From the NCBI GenBank assembly GCA_026954015.1, contig JAIXLP010000029.1, positions 119,137-162,999 of the forward strand: a stretch of 43,863 nucleotides of DNA. Direction: 5' to 3'. Position numbers and translations under genes: made by a program. The notes under the pieces were generated by a model. That model was not told the DNA's origin. It made no database searches and saw nothing but the letters and a program-made list of their open reading frames with translations. The number at the start of each line of letters is the position of its first letter. Position 1 is the stretch's first letter. Positions 1 through 8,614 of this stretch are shown one piece after another. The DNA is from Burkholderiales bacterium. Lineage in GTDB: Bacteria; Pseudomonadota; Gammaproteobacteria; Burkholderiales; Burkholderiaceae_C.

Positions 1-1434
<1,434 letters not shown>

Positions 1435-1454
1435 ACTGCTCCCACCCCCAAATA

Positions 1455-1478
1455 CAACGGCACCCACAGGTGCCGTTG
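1455..1478 (+). terminator. Hairpin terminator after carB
   Basis: A perfect 10-bp stem (CAACGGCACC pairing with GGTGCCGTTG) with a CACA loop begins 20 bp after the carB stop. The downstream tract is only weakly T-rich (CTCTTGGT). It probably ends carB transcription and separates it from the sox cluster, though the poor U-tract may make it incomplete. Confidence 0.75.
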
Positions 1479-1560
1479 CTCTTGGTGTGTGCGGCGGCGC
1501 GCAAAGCCGCTCACAATGCAAGCGAACATCCCGTCACAGCGCATGAACACGACACATTCC

Positions 1561-2532
1561 ATGGAAAAGACACTTGATCGCCGTACGTTGTTGCGCGGCT
1601 CGCTGGCGCTGGCCGCGGCCGTGGCGTGGGCAGGCACCAGCATGCGCGCCCACGCGGCGCTGCCGCCGATGCAGGCGCAGGAGGCCGCACCCGGCTGCTG
1701 GTACGTGCAAGGCCTGTCGGAGATGGGCTCGTCATCGAACCAGAACTTCATCTCCAACGCGGGCTTCGTCGTCACGAGTACCAGCGTCGTCGTGATCGAC
1801 GCGCTGGGTTCGCCCGCGCTCGCCGAGCGGCTCGTGGGCGAGATCCGCAAAATCACGCCCAAGCCGATCTCGCACGTGATCCTCACGCACTACCACGCGG
1901 ACCACATCTACGGCCTGCAGGTGTTCAAGCAGCTCGGCGCGCACATCATCGCGCAAAAGCTCGGGCGCGAGTACCTGTACTCCGAAACCGCGCGACTGCG
2001 GCTGCAGGCCTCGCGCACCGACCTCGCGCCCTGGATCGACGAGCAGACGGTGCTCGTCCCCGCCGACGAATGGATAGACGACCACAAGACGCTCACCGTC
2101 GGTGACACGGAGTTCCAGATCCAGCTCGTCGGCCCGGCGCACACGCCCGAGGACATCGCCATCTGGCTGCCGCAGCGCAAGGTGCTGTATTCGGGCGATC
2201 TCGTGTTTCGCGGCCGCATCCCCTTCGTGGGCGACGCGGACAGCCACAACTGGATCAAGTCGCTCGACAGGCTGCTCACCTACGGCGCGCAGGTGGTCAT
2301 ACCCGGCCACGGCGCGATTTCCACCGATCCGAAAAAAGACATGGAATTCACGCGCGATTACCTGATCTATCTGCGCAAGACCATGGGGCAGGCCGCGCAG
2401 GACATGACACCGTTCGACGAAGCCTACGCCGCCACCGACTGGAGCGCGTACAAGGATATGCCGCTGTTCGGCCCCGCCAACCGCATGAACGCGTACAACA
2501 CCTACCTGCTGATGGAGCACGACGCACGATGA
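1561..2532 (+). CDS. Tat-exported metallo-beta-lactamase-fold hydrolase (SoxH-like)
   Basis: This is a 323-residue MBL-fold hydrolase. The chosen ATG gives a canonical twin-arginine signal (LDRRTLLRG, residues 5-13, then a hydrophobic stretch and AHA cleavage region), so the mature protein should be periplasmic. Metal-binding motifs are present: THYHADH at 109-115, then GPAHTPED, YSGDLVF and VIPGHG further on. In-frame starts at 1543, 1516 and 1489 would give an overlong n-region, and none has a clear ribosome site, so the start is uncertain. The gene overlaps the next one by ATGA. Proteins of this type (SoxH in Paracoccus, or the metallohydrolases linked to quinoprotein systems) accompany sox clusters, but their substrate is not established. 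A role in sulfur chemistry here is inferred from position. Confidence 0.85.
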   Translation: MEKTLDRRTLLRGSLALAAAVAWAGTSMRAHAALPPMQAQEAAPGCWYVQGLSEMGSSSNQNFISNAGFVVTSTSVVVIDALGSPALAERLVGEIRKITPKPISHVILTHYHADHIYGLQVFKQLGAHIIAQKLGREYLYSETARLRLQASRTDLAPWIDEQTVLVPADEWIDDHKTLTVGDTEFQIQLVGPAHTPEDIAIWLPQRKVLYSGDLVFRGRIPFVGDADSHNWIKSLDRLLTYGAQVVIPGHGAISTDPKKDMEFTRDYLIYLRKTMGQAAQDMTPFDEAYAATDWSAYKDMPLFGPANRMNAYNTYLLMEHDAR

Positions 2533-3011
2533 CGCCAGGCCGCGCCCCCACGCTCACGCGCCGCGCCGCGCTGCTGGCGCTGGCCGCCGCGGGCTGCGCC
2601 AGCGGTGTGCACGCCGCAGGGCGCACGCTGCCACCATCGACCGCGCTGCCGCAGGAGATCGCGCAGGCGCTGGCGCAAGGCCAGCCGCTCGTCGTCATGG
2701 TGAGCCTGCGTGCCTGCCCGTTCTGCGAGGTGGTGCGCAACAACTACCTGGCACCGATGCACGAGCGCGAAGGCCTGCCGGTGGTACAGATCAACATGCT
2801 CGACGACCGGCCCACGACCGACCCCACCGGACACGCCACGACCCACGGTGCGCTGGTGCGCGCCTGGGGCGTGAAGGTTGCGCCCACATTGCTGTTCCTT
2901 GGCAAGGGCGGCGCGGAAATCGCGCCGCGCCTGGCGGGTGGCGAGACCGATTTCTACGCCGCTACGCTCGACAGCCGGCTGGAGCAGGCGCGCAAGCACG
3001 TCGGCTCATGA
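2529..3011 (+). CDS. Thioredoxin-fold lipoprotein with CPFC motif
   Basis: This 160-residue protein has a single thioredoxin-like domain with the redox motif CPFC at residues 63-66, followed by the family's cis-Pro region (VKVAPTLLF). The N-terminus has a twin arginine (TRRAALLALAAAGC) and a lipobox ending at Cys23, so it is probably an exported lipoprotein. Its start overlaps the stop of the MBL-fold gene (ATGA), which implies coupled translation. Thioredoxin-like proteins such as SoxW are known in sox clusters and are thought to keep the SoxY carrier cysteine or the SoxAX active site reduced. That job here is an inference from neighbours and motif; a direct SoxW orthology cannot be shown from sequence alone. 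Confidence 0.85.
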   Translation: MTPGRAPTLTRRAALLALAAAGCASGVHAAGRTLPPSTALPQEIAQALAQGQPLVVMVSLRACPFCEVVRNNYLAPMHEREGLPVVQINMLDDRPTTDPTGHATTHGALVRAWGVKVAPTLLFLGKGGAEIAPRLAGGETDFYAATLDSRLEQARKHVGS

Positions 3012-3021
3012 TTTACCGATG

Positions 3022-3063
3022 ATTTCAGCCTCCAGCGCCCATACAGAAAGCGCTGGCAGCTAT
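3022..3063 (-). repeat. Dispersed ATAGCTG/GCGCTT repeat, copy 1
   Basis: This is a 42-bp core of the dispersed repeat found seven times in this window, here in minus orientation. It begins ATAGCTGCCAGCGCTT and its other arm reads GGCGCTGG. It lies between the thioredoxin-fold lipoprotein and the small cytochrome c, 36 bp before the latter's start, so it sits inside the probable operon leader. Flanking T-rich sequence on the 5' side of the element is also shared with other copies. Confidence 0.75.
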
Positions 3064-3099
3064 GGTAAAGATAGAAAATACCCCGACAGGAGACCACCG

Positions 3100-3429
3100 A
3101 TGCAACCGCTACTGCGTACCGCCGCCCTCGCCTGGGCCCTTGCACTGAGCGCCGCCGCCAGCGCGCAGGTGCCACAGCTCTTCCAGGGCGCCAACCCCGC
3201 CGAAGGCCACAAGCTCATGGCCGACCGTCAATGCGACGCCTGCCATGCCAAAAAATGGGCCAACGACGGCAAGGACATCTACCGCGCAGGCAAGAGCATC
3301 ACGACCGCGAGTCAATTGCGCGCCAAGGTCGAACAGTGCAACACCGGCACCAACGCCAACCTGTTCCCCGAGGAGGTGCTCGACATCGCCGCGGCGCTCA
3401 ACCAGTCGTACTATCACCTCACGCAGTAA
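3100..3429 (+). CDS. Small periplasmic monoheme cytochrome c
   Basis: This 109-residue protein has a Sec signal peptide (about residues 1-22, ending ASA-Q) and one heme c site, CDACH at 45-49. The start is fixed by a good ribosome site (AGGAGA, 8 bp upstream). A further cysteine sits near residue 84, and no clear distal Met ligand motif is visible. It lies between the thioredoxin-fold lipoprotein and soxC, so it probably belongs to the sulfur-oxidation system, for example as an electron acceptor from SoxAX or SoxCD. It is too short and divergent for me to assign it to SoxE or another named cytochrome. Identification as a c-type cytochrome is secure; the partner is inferred. Confidence 0.85.
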   Translation: MQPLLRTAALAWALALSAAASAQVPQLFQGANPAEGHKLMADRQCDACHAKKWANDGKDIYRAGKSITTASQLRAKVEQCNTGTNANLFPEEVLDIAAALNQSYYHLTQ

Positions 3430-3504
3430 GCTCGGCACCGCGCACGTGCCCGAGCTAACGACATGCGTCGCGGTCCGTTAGCGTGCCGCGACAAGGGAAA
3501 TCCC

Positions 3505-3562
3505 TAGCCCAGGGTTCTTTAGACTTGGGTTAATATAAGCTAATACGGATATCGTATAAGCA
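3505..3562 (+). promoter_or_regulatory. Probable soxC promoter/operator region
   Basis: This is an AT-rich stretch in an otherwise very GC-rich window, directly upstream of soxC. It contains TTAATATAAG, which could supply a -10 element, and the inverted repeat ATACG-GATAT-CGTAT at 3543-3557. Such ATA/TAT dyads suit ArsR-family repressors; the SoxR repressor of sox genes is of that family. No such regulator is encoded in the window. The promoter call rests on composition and position, so exact boxes are not assigned. Confidence 0.45.
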
Positions 3563-3574
3563 ACCACCATCTTG

Positions 3575-4954
3575 ATGACCGACATCCAAGTCCAGCACGC
3601 CCCCGCCAGCACGGCAGCAGGGCGCGTACGCAAGGCTCCCGAGAACTTCCTCAACCCCGCGGGCATCCGCACCGCCCAGGCCGAAGGCATACGCGGCAGG
3701 CGCGACTTCATCCGCAATGCGTTCGCCGCCGCCATGGCCGGTGGAGCGGCGGTGCACGCGGCGGCACAGGCGCCCGACGTCGGCGACGGCGATCCAGCGA
3801 TCCTGAAGCTGCCCAAGCACAGCACCGGGCTGGGCCGCCCCGTCGCGAGCCCCCCCTACGGCCAGCCTTCGCAGTACGAAGGCAACGTGCAGCGGCGCCA
3901 GAGCCCGGGCCTCACGCAGACCAACCAGGCTTCGGTCTCGTTCGCACCCATCCAGTCGCTGTTCGGCATCGTCACGCCCAACGGCCTGCACTTCGAGCGC
4001 CACCACCAGGGCTGGTGGGACATCGACCCGCAACAGCACCGCTTCATGGTCAACGGTCTCGTGAAGACCCCCAAGGTCTTCACCATGGACGATCTGATGC
4101 GCCTGCCCGCCGTCTCGCGCTTTCACTTCATCGAGTGCGGCGCCAACACCGGCATGAACTGGGGCAACGTCGCCGTGCCCACGGTGCAGTACACGCACGG
4201 CATGCTCTCGTGCTGCGAATACACGGGCGTGCCGCTCATCACGCTGCTGGAGATGGCCGGCGCCGACCTGAAGAAGGGCAAGTTCATCCTGGCCGAGGGC
4301 GCGGACGGCTCCAGCATGACGCGCACCATCCCCATCGAGCTCGTCACCAGTGGCGAGGTGCTGGTGGCCTACGGGCAGAACGGCGAGATGATCCGCCCCG
4401 AAAACGGCTACCCGCTGCGCCTCGTCGTGCCCGGCGTGCAGGGCGTGAGCTGGGTCAAGTACCTGCGCCGCGTCGAGCTGGGCGACATGCCGTTTGCCAC
4501 CAAGGACGAGGCGGTGCACTACGTCGACCTCATGCCCGACGGCCAGCACCGCCAGTACACCAGCATCCAGGAATGCAAGAGCGTGATCAGCACGCCCTCG
4601 GGCGGACAGGTGCTGCTCTCCAGGGGCTTCTACAACATCACGGGCCTGGCCTGGTCGGGGCGCGGCAAGATCAAGCGCGTGGACGTCTCGGTCGACGGCG
4701 GGCGCAACTGGCGCACCGCGCGGCTTGAAAACCCCATCCTCAGCAAGTGCCTCACGCGCTTCAACATCGACTGGGTCTGGGACGGCAAGCCCACCATCGT
4801 GCAAAGCCGCGCGATGGATGACACCGGCTACGTGCAACCCACCTACAAGCAGCTGCGCCAGGTGCGCGGCTCGCGCTCCATCTACCACAACAACGCAGTG
4901 CAATCGTGGCTGGTGCAGGAAAACGGCGAGGTGAAAAATGTCCAGGTTGCCTGA
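3575..4954 (+). CDS. soxC: Sulfane dehydrogenase molybdenum subunit SoxC
   Basis: SoxC is the molybdopterin subunit of SoxCD, which oxidises the SoxY-bound sulfane sulfur to a sulfonate in the periplasm, yielding six electrons. The protein has 459 residues. A long n-region leads to a Tat signal (RGRRDFIRNAF, residues 41-50). The sulfite-oxidase-type molybdopterin domain follows, with the molybdenum-ligand cysteine in IECGANTGMNWG (Cys188), then the dimerisation domain (VDVSVDGGRNWRTA). The ATG at 3575 is used; a TTG just before it is less likely. soxD starts inside the last 17 bp. The presence of soxCD implies the full eight-electron route to sulfate without sulfur globules; this is known for SoxCD organisms and inferred here. 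Confidence 0.97.
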   Translation: MTDIQVQHAPASTAAGRVRKAPENFLNPAGIRTAQAEGIRGRRDFIRNAFAAAMAGGAAVHAAAQAPDVGDGDPAILKLPKHSTGLGRPVASPPYGQPSQYEGNVQRRQSPGLTQTNQASVSFAPIQSLFGIVTPNGLHFERHHQGWWDIDPQQHRFMVNGLVKTPKVFTMDDLMRLPAVSRFHFIECGANTGMNWGNVAVPTVQYTHGMLSCCEYTGVPLITLLEMAGADLKKGKFILAEGADGSSMTRTIPIELVTSGEVLVAYGQNGEMIRPENGYPLRLVVPGVQGVSWVKYLRRVELGDMPFATKDEAVHYVDLMPDGQHRQYTSIQECKSVISTPSGGQVLLSRGFYNITGLAWSGRGKIKRVDVSVDGGRNWRTARLENPILSKCLTRFNIDWVWDGKPTIVQSRAMDDTGYVQPTYKQLRQVRGSRSIYHNNAVQSWLVQENGEVKNVQVA

Positions 4955-6011
4955 AGCACTCGCCATCGGCCTGATCGCCGCCGCCCTCAGCCTGCCCGCG
5001 TGGTCGCAGGGCAAATTCCCCAACATCGGGCGCGACGCCACGCCCAAGGAAGTGGCGGCGTGGGACATCGACGTGCGCCCCGACTTCAAGGGTCTGCCGC
5101 CCGGCAGCGGCTCGGTGGACGAGGGGCAGGACCTGTGGGAGGCGCGCTGCGCCACCTGCCATGGCATCTTTGGTGAATCCAACGCGGTGTTCAACCCGCT
5201 CGTGGGCGGCACCACCGCCGACGACATCAAGAGCGGGCACGTGGCCAACCTCAAGCGCACCGACTACCCCGGCCGCACCACGCTGATGAAGGTGCCCACG
5301 ATCTCTTCCATCTGGGACTACATCCACCGCGCCATGCCCTGGGACAACCCCAAGTCGCTCTCGGCCAACGACGTCTACGCGGTCACCGCCTACCTGCTGA
5401 GCCTGGCCAACATCGTCCCCGCCGACTTCACGCTCTCGGACAAGAACATCGCCGAAGTGCAGAAGAAGATGCCCAACCGCGACGGCATGACGACGCAGCA
5501 TGCGATGTGGCCAGGCAACGAATTCGGCGCCGGCAAGCTCAAGCCGGACACGCACGCCGTGGCCTGCATGAAGGACTGCGGTCCCGCGCCCACCATCACC
5601 TCTGAACTGCCCGAGCACGCGCGCAACGTCTGGGGCAACCTGCGCGAGCAGAACCGCACCGTCGGCCCGCAGCGTGGCGCCGATACCAGCCAGCCTGAGG
5701 GCAAGCTCGGCGACGCCGCGGGCCCGGTCAAGGTAGTGGGCCCCGCGGGCAGCGACAGCCCCAATGCCAAGGCCATCGCGCTCACGCAGCAGCACGGCTG
5801 CACCGGTTGCCACAATCTGGAAGGCAAGCTCGTCGGCCCCGCGTTCGCCGACGTGGCCAGGAAATACCCCGGCAAGGTGGACTACCTTGAAGGCAAGATC
5901 CGCACCGGCGGCTCGGGCGTCTGGGGCGAAACGCCGATGCCGCCGCAGGACTTCGCCGCGGCCGACATCAGGACCATCGCCGAATGGCTCGCAGCCGGCG
6001 CCAGCAAATAA
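4938..6011 (+). CDS. soxD: Sulfane dehydrogenase diheme cytochrome subunit SoxD
   Basis: SoxD is the electron-accepting cytochrome partner of SoxC. The protein has 357 residues: a Sec signal (cleavage near WSQ, residue 24) and two c-type heme sites, CATCH at 71-75 and CTGCH at 288-292. Family-typical sequence lies between (AMPWDNPKSLSANDVYA), and a probable distal Met ligand occurs in GETPMPPQ. Length and two-domain layout match diheme SoxD. It overlaps soxC by 17 bp in a different frame, so its translation is probably coupled to soxC. About 94 bp of lower-GC DNA separate it from soxY. Confidence 0.96.
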   Translation: MSRLPEALAIGLIAAALSLPAWSQGKFPNIGRDATPKEVAAWDIDVRPDFKGLPPGSGSVDEGQDLWEARCATCHGIFGESNAVFNPLVGGTTADDIKSGHVANLKRTDYPGRTTLMKVPTISSIWDYIHRAMPWDNPKSLSANDVYAVTAYLLSLANIVPADFTLSDKNIAEVQKKMPNRDGMTTQHAMWPGNEFGAGKLKPDTHAVACMKDCGPAPTITSELPEHARNVWGNLREQNRTVGPQRGADTSQPEGKLGDAAGPVKVVGPAGSDSPNAKAIALTQQHGCTGCHNLEGKLVGPAFADVARKYPGKVDYLEGKIRTGGSGVWGETPMPPQDFAAADIRTIAEWLAAGASK

Positions 6012-6105
6012 AGGCAGAATCCGGCGCGCCGAGTCGTTATTTATATAGAACCCAATCTTTCTAACCGCGAAGTAATATCCACTTTTCCTCAAGGAGCAAA
6101 CGACC

Positions 6106-6564
6106 ATGCAAACCCGCAGGCAAACCCTGAAGCAGAGCGCTGCCGCCGCCACCCTGATGGCAGGCGCCGGCCTCGTGCCCCATAGTGCCTTCGCGTTCAA
6201 CAACGCCGCATTCGAAGCCAAGGGCATCCACGACGCACTGAAGGCGCTCGGCGTGAACGGCGACCCGACCGCAAGCGGCGATGTGACCCTCACCGCCCCC
6301 GACATCGCCGAAAACGGCGCCGTCGTGCCGTTCGCGCTCTCCACCAAGCTGCCCGACGTGAAAGAGCTCGTGCTGCTCGTGGAAAAGAACCCGAACGCGC
6401 TCGTGAGCGTGTTCCAGGTCACGCCCGAGGTCGAGCCCAACTTCGCCACACGCAGCAAGATGGGCGAAACGTCGGATGTCTACGCGGTGGCAATCACCAA
6501 GGACGGCAAGGCCCTGTTCGCCAAGAAGGAAGTCAAGGTCACCCTCGGCGGCTGCGGCGGCTGA
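6106..6564 (+). CDS. soxY: Thiosulfate carrier protein SoxY
   Basis: SoxY carries the sulfur intermediates covalently on a C-terminal cysteine as the SoxYZ heterodimer. The 152-residue protein ends in the diagnostic swinging arm GGCGG (Cys150). A Tat signal (TRRQTLKQ, arginines 4-5; cleavage near AFA-F, residue 30) exports it folded, probably dragging SoxZ along. The ribosome site AAGGAG lies 9 bp before the ATG. The 94-bp leader from 6012 is AT-rich (GTTATTTATATAGAAC) and may contain an extra promoter, allowing the carrier to be made in excess of SoxCD. That promoter is a guess from composition. Confidence 0.97.
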   Translation: MQTRRQTLKQSAAAATLMAGAGLVPHSAFAFNNAAFEAKGIHDALKALGVNGDPTASGDVTLTAPDIAENGAVVPFALSTKLPDVKELVLLVEKNPNALVSVFQVTPEVEPNFATRSKMGETSDVYAVAITKDGKALFAKKEVKVTLGGCGG

Positions 6565-6615
6565 TGGTCACCCGCCCCCACCACGTCTCGAACCAATTGA
6601 TCAAGGAGCTATACC

Positions 6616-6927
6616 ATGGGTGATCCGATGCGAATTCGCGCGCAGGCCAAGGACGGTAATGTCCTGGTGCGCATTTTGATGAGCCACGAAATGGAGTCCG
6701 GCCAGCGCAAGGACGCTTCGGGCAACAAGGTGCCCGCCTGGTGGATTCAGGAAGTGACCGCCAAACTCAACGACAAGCAGGTGTTCTCCTGCGAATGGGG
6801 CCCGGCCGTCGCGAAGAACCCCTTCCTGCAGTTCACCGTCAGGGGCGGCAAGGCAGGCGACAAGATCAGCGTGAGCTGGAAGGACAGCAAGGGCGACACG
6901 CGCACCGACGAAGCCACGGTTTCGTAA
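6616..6927 (+). CDS. soxZ: Thiosulfate carrier partner SoxZ
   Basis: SoxZ is the Ig-like partner that stabilises SoxY in the SoxYZ carrier. The 103-residue protein matches the family length and shows MRIRAQAKDGNVLVRILMSH near the start, HEMESGQRKD and the conserved IQEVTAKLNDKQVF. There is no signal peptide; in known systems SoxZ is exported as a complex with Tat-targeted SoxY, which fits the arrangement here. A ribosome site (AAGGAG) precedes the ATG. It follows soxY by 51 bp. Confidence 0.97.
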   Translation: MGDPMRIRAQAKDGNVLVRILMSHEMESGQRKDASGNKVPAWWIQEVTAKLNDKQVFSCEWGPAVAKNPFLQFTVRGGKAGDKISVSWKDSKGDTRTDEATVS

Positions 6928-7006
6928 GCACTGCGCACGCACTACAGGCAGGCACGCAACCGCACGCACCTGCCTTTCTTTTTGCCCCCATCAGGAGACA
7001 TACACG

Positions 7007-7819
7007 ATGCAAGCACGCAAGCTCGCCTTGATCGCCGCCGCGCTGGGCCTCAGCGCCGCCACCACCATGGTGGCCTGGGCCCAGAAGACCTCGACCGAGG
7101 CGATCGAGGAATACCGCGAGATGCTGCAGGACGGCAACCCTGCGGACCTCTACGAAATGAAGGGCGAAGAGCTCTGGAAGAAAGCACGCGGCCCCAAGAA
7201 CGCCTCGCTTGAAAAGTGCGACCTCGGCCTGGGCGCCGGCGTGGTCAAGGGCGTGTTCGTGCAACTGCCGCGCTACTTCGCCGACACCCACCAGGTGCAG
7301 GATCTCGAATCGCGCCTGCTCACCTGCATGAGCACGCTGCAGGGCATCGATCCCAAGGAAGTCGTGAATGGCTCCTGGGGCAAGGGCGAACGCGCCAACG
7401 TTACCGCGCTGGCCACCTGGATCGCGGCGCAATCCAAGGGCATGGCGTTCAACCTGCCGCAATCGCACGCCGAGGAGCGCACCATGTACGAGCTGGGCAA
7501 GCGCGCGTTCTTCGAGCGCGGCGGCTCGCACGACTTTGCGTGCGCCACCTGCCACGGCGAGGACGGCAAGCGCATCCGCCTGCAAGACCTGCCCAAGCTC
7601 ACCGGCAACCCGGGCGACGGTGTCGGCTTTGCCGCCTGGCCCGCGTACCGCGTCTCCAACGGGCAGATGTGGACCATGCAGCACCGCCTGAACGACTGCT
7701 ACCGCCAGCAGCGCTTCCCCGAGCCGACCTACGGCAGCGCCGTCACCATCGCGCTCAGCGTCTACATGGGCGTGAACGCCAAGGGTGCCAAGTCCACAGT
7801 GCCGACCATCAAGCGCTAA
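7007..7819 (+). CDS. soxA: L-cysteine S-thiosulfotransferase subunit SoxA, monoheme type
   Basis: SoxA, with SoxX, attaches thiosulfate to the SoxY cysteine. The 270-residue protein has a Sec signal (cleavage near AWA-Q, residue 25) and only one CxxCH site, CATCH at 179-183. In diheme SoxA a second heme site lies in the N-terminal half. Here that half has just two separated cysteines (71 in LEKCDLG and 107 in LLTCMSTLQ), which probably form a disulfide, as in monoheme (type II) SoxA. The active-site cysteine that becomes a persulfide is probably Cys231 in RLNDCYRQQRFP. A good ribosome site (AGGAGA) precedes the ATG. Confidence 0.96.
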   Translation: MQARKLALIAAALGLSAATTMVAWAQKTSTEAIEEYREMLQDGNPADLYEMKGEELWKKARGPKNASLEKCDLGLGAGVVKGVFVQLPRYFADTHQVQDLESRLLTCMSTLQGIDPKEVVNGSWGKGERANVTALATWIAAQSKGMAFNLPQSHAEERTMYELGKRAFFERGGSHDFACATCHGEDGKRIRLQDLPKLTGNPGDGVGFAAWPAYRVSNGQMWTMQHRLNDCYRQQRFPEPTYGSAVTIALSVYMGVNAKGAKSTVPTIKR

Positions 7820-7833
7820 GCGAGGAGACCACG

Positions 7834-8505
7834 ATGAAAAAAACGACCGCCATCACCGCCGCGCTGTCGGCACTCGCCATTGCCACGCTCGCCGGTTGCG
7901 CGGGCAGCGGCGCGGGCACTCCCAGCGCCACCGAACTCGACGCCATGGCGCAAAAAATGGTGCAGGAGAGCTTCCACGACAAGGGCATCGTCAAGGTCAA
8001 GGAGGCGCTCTCGATCGACGAAACGCTGCAAGCCTGCGACCGCGCCGACGTTTCGGGCGTGCCGCTGGACGCCGCGACCATCAAGCGTCTGGAGGCCACG
8101 AACTTCAAGACCATTCAGTGGCCCGCCGATGGCAAATACCTGGGCGACTGGAAGTCCGGCGAAAAGATCGCGCAAAGCGGCAAGGGTCGCACCTGGACCG
8201 ACAAGGCCGACAGCGCCAACGGCGGCAACTGCTACAACTGCCACCAGATCGACAAGAAGGAAATCTCCTACGGCACCATAGGCCCGAGCCTGTACAACTA
8301 CGGCAAGCTGCGCGGCGTGACCGACCCCAGCAGCCCGCAGGCGCAGGAAATCGTCAAGTACACCTGGGGCAAGATCTGGAACAGCAAGGCCTACAACGCC
8401 TGCTCCAACATGCCGCGCGCCGGCTACAAGGGCATCCTCACGCAAAAGCAGGTGGCCGACATCGTCGCGCTGCTGCTCGACCCCAAGTCGCCCGTCAACC
8501 AATAA
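7834..8505 (+). CDS. soxX: L-cysteine S-thiosulfotransferase subunit SoxX, lipoprotein form
   Basis: SoxX is the heme subunit partnering SoxA. The 223-residue protein has one heme c site, CYNCH at 133-137, and a likely distal Met193 in CSNMPRAGYKG. The N-terminus carries a lipobox (TLAGC, Cys22), so this SoxX is probably membrane-anchored, with an extension of about 100 residues before the heme domain. Two other cysteines (68 and 190) could form a disulfide. Long SoxX proteins go with monoheme SoxA (type II SoxAX), matching the neighbour. It starts 14 bp after soxA with GAGGAGA as ribosome site. Confidence 0.95.
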   Translation: MKKTTAITAALSALAIATLAGCAGSGAGTPSATELDAMAQKMVQESFHDKGIVKVKEALSIDETLQACDRADVSGVPLDAATIKRLEATNFKTIQWPADGKYLGDWKSGEKIAQSGKGRTWTDKADSANGGNCYNCHQIDKKEISYGTIGPSLYNYGKLRGVTDPSSPQAQEIVKYTWGKIWNSKAYNACSNMPRAGYKGILTQKQVADIVALLLDPKSPVNQ

Positions 8506-8523
8506 CACTCCTGCAGACACCGG

Positions 8524-8584
8524 GCGGCCCTGGCCGCGATGGACAGGCCGAGCACAGCGCCCTGCCCATCGCGGCCAGGGCCGC
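8524..8584. other. Long intercistronic hairpin between soxX and soxB
   Basis: Arms 8526-8547 and 8561-8582 pair over 22 bp with one mismatch, around a 13-nt loop. The inner 17 bp, GGCCCTGGCCGCGATGG, is perfect, and two more G-C pairs extend the base to 8524/8584. No T-tract follows, so it is not a classical terminator. It could stabilise upstream mRNA ends, reduce readthrough into soxB, or be a remnant inverted repeat. Function is unknown. Confidence 0.8.
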
Positions 8585-8614
8585 TCTGCATCAACCGTAC
8601 GAAGGCATACTGCA

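Noticed and set aside
3530-6458. Long minus-strand open frames opposite soxC and soxD (576 and 565 codons)
   Set aside because: Same compositional shadow effect; the plus strand encodes clear SoxC and SoxD with signal peptides and heme sites.
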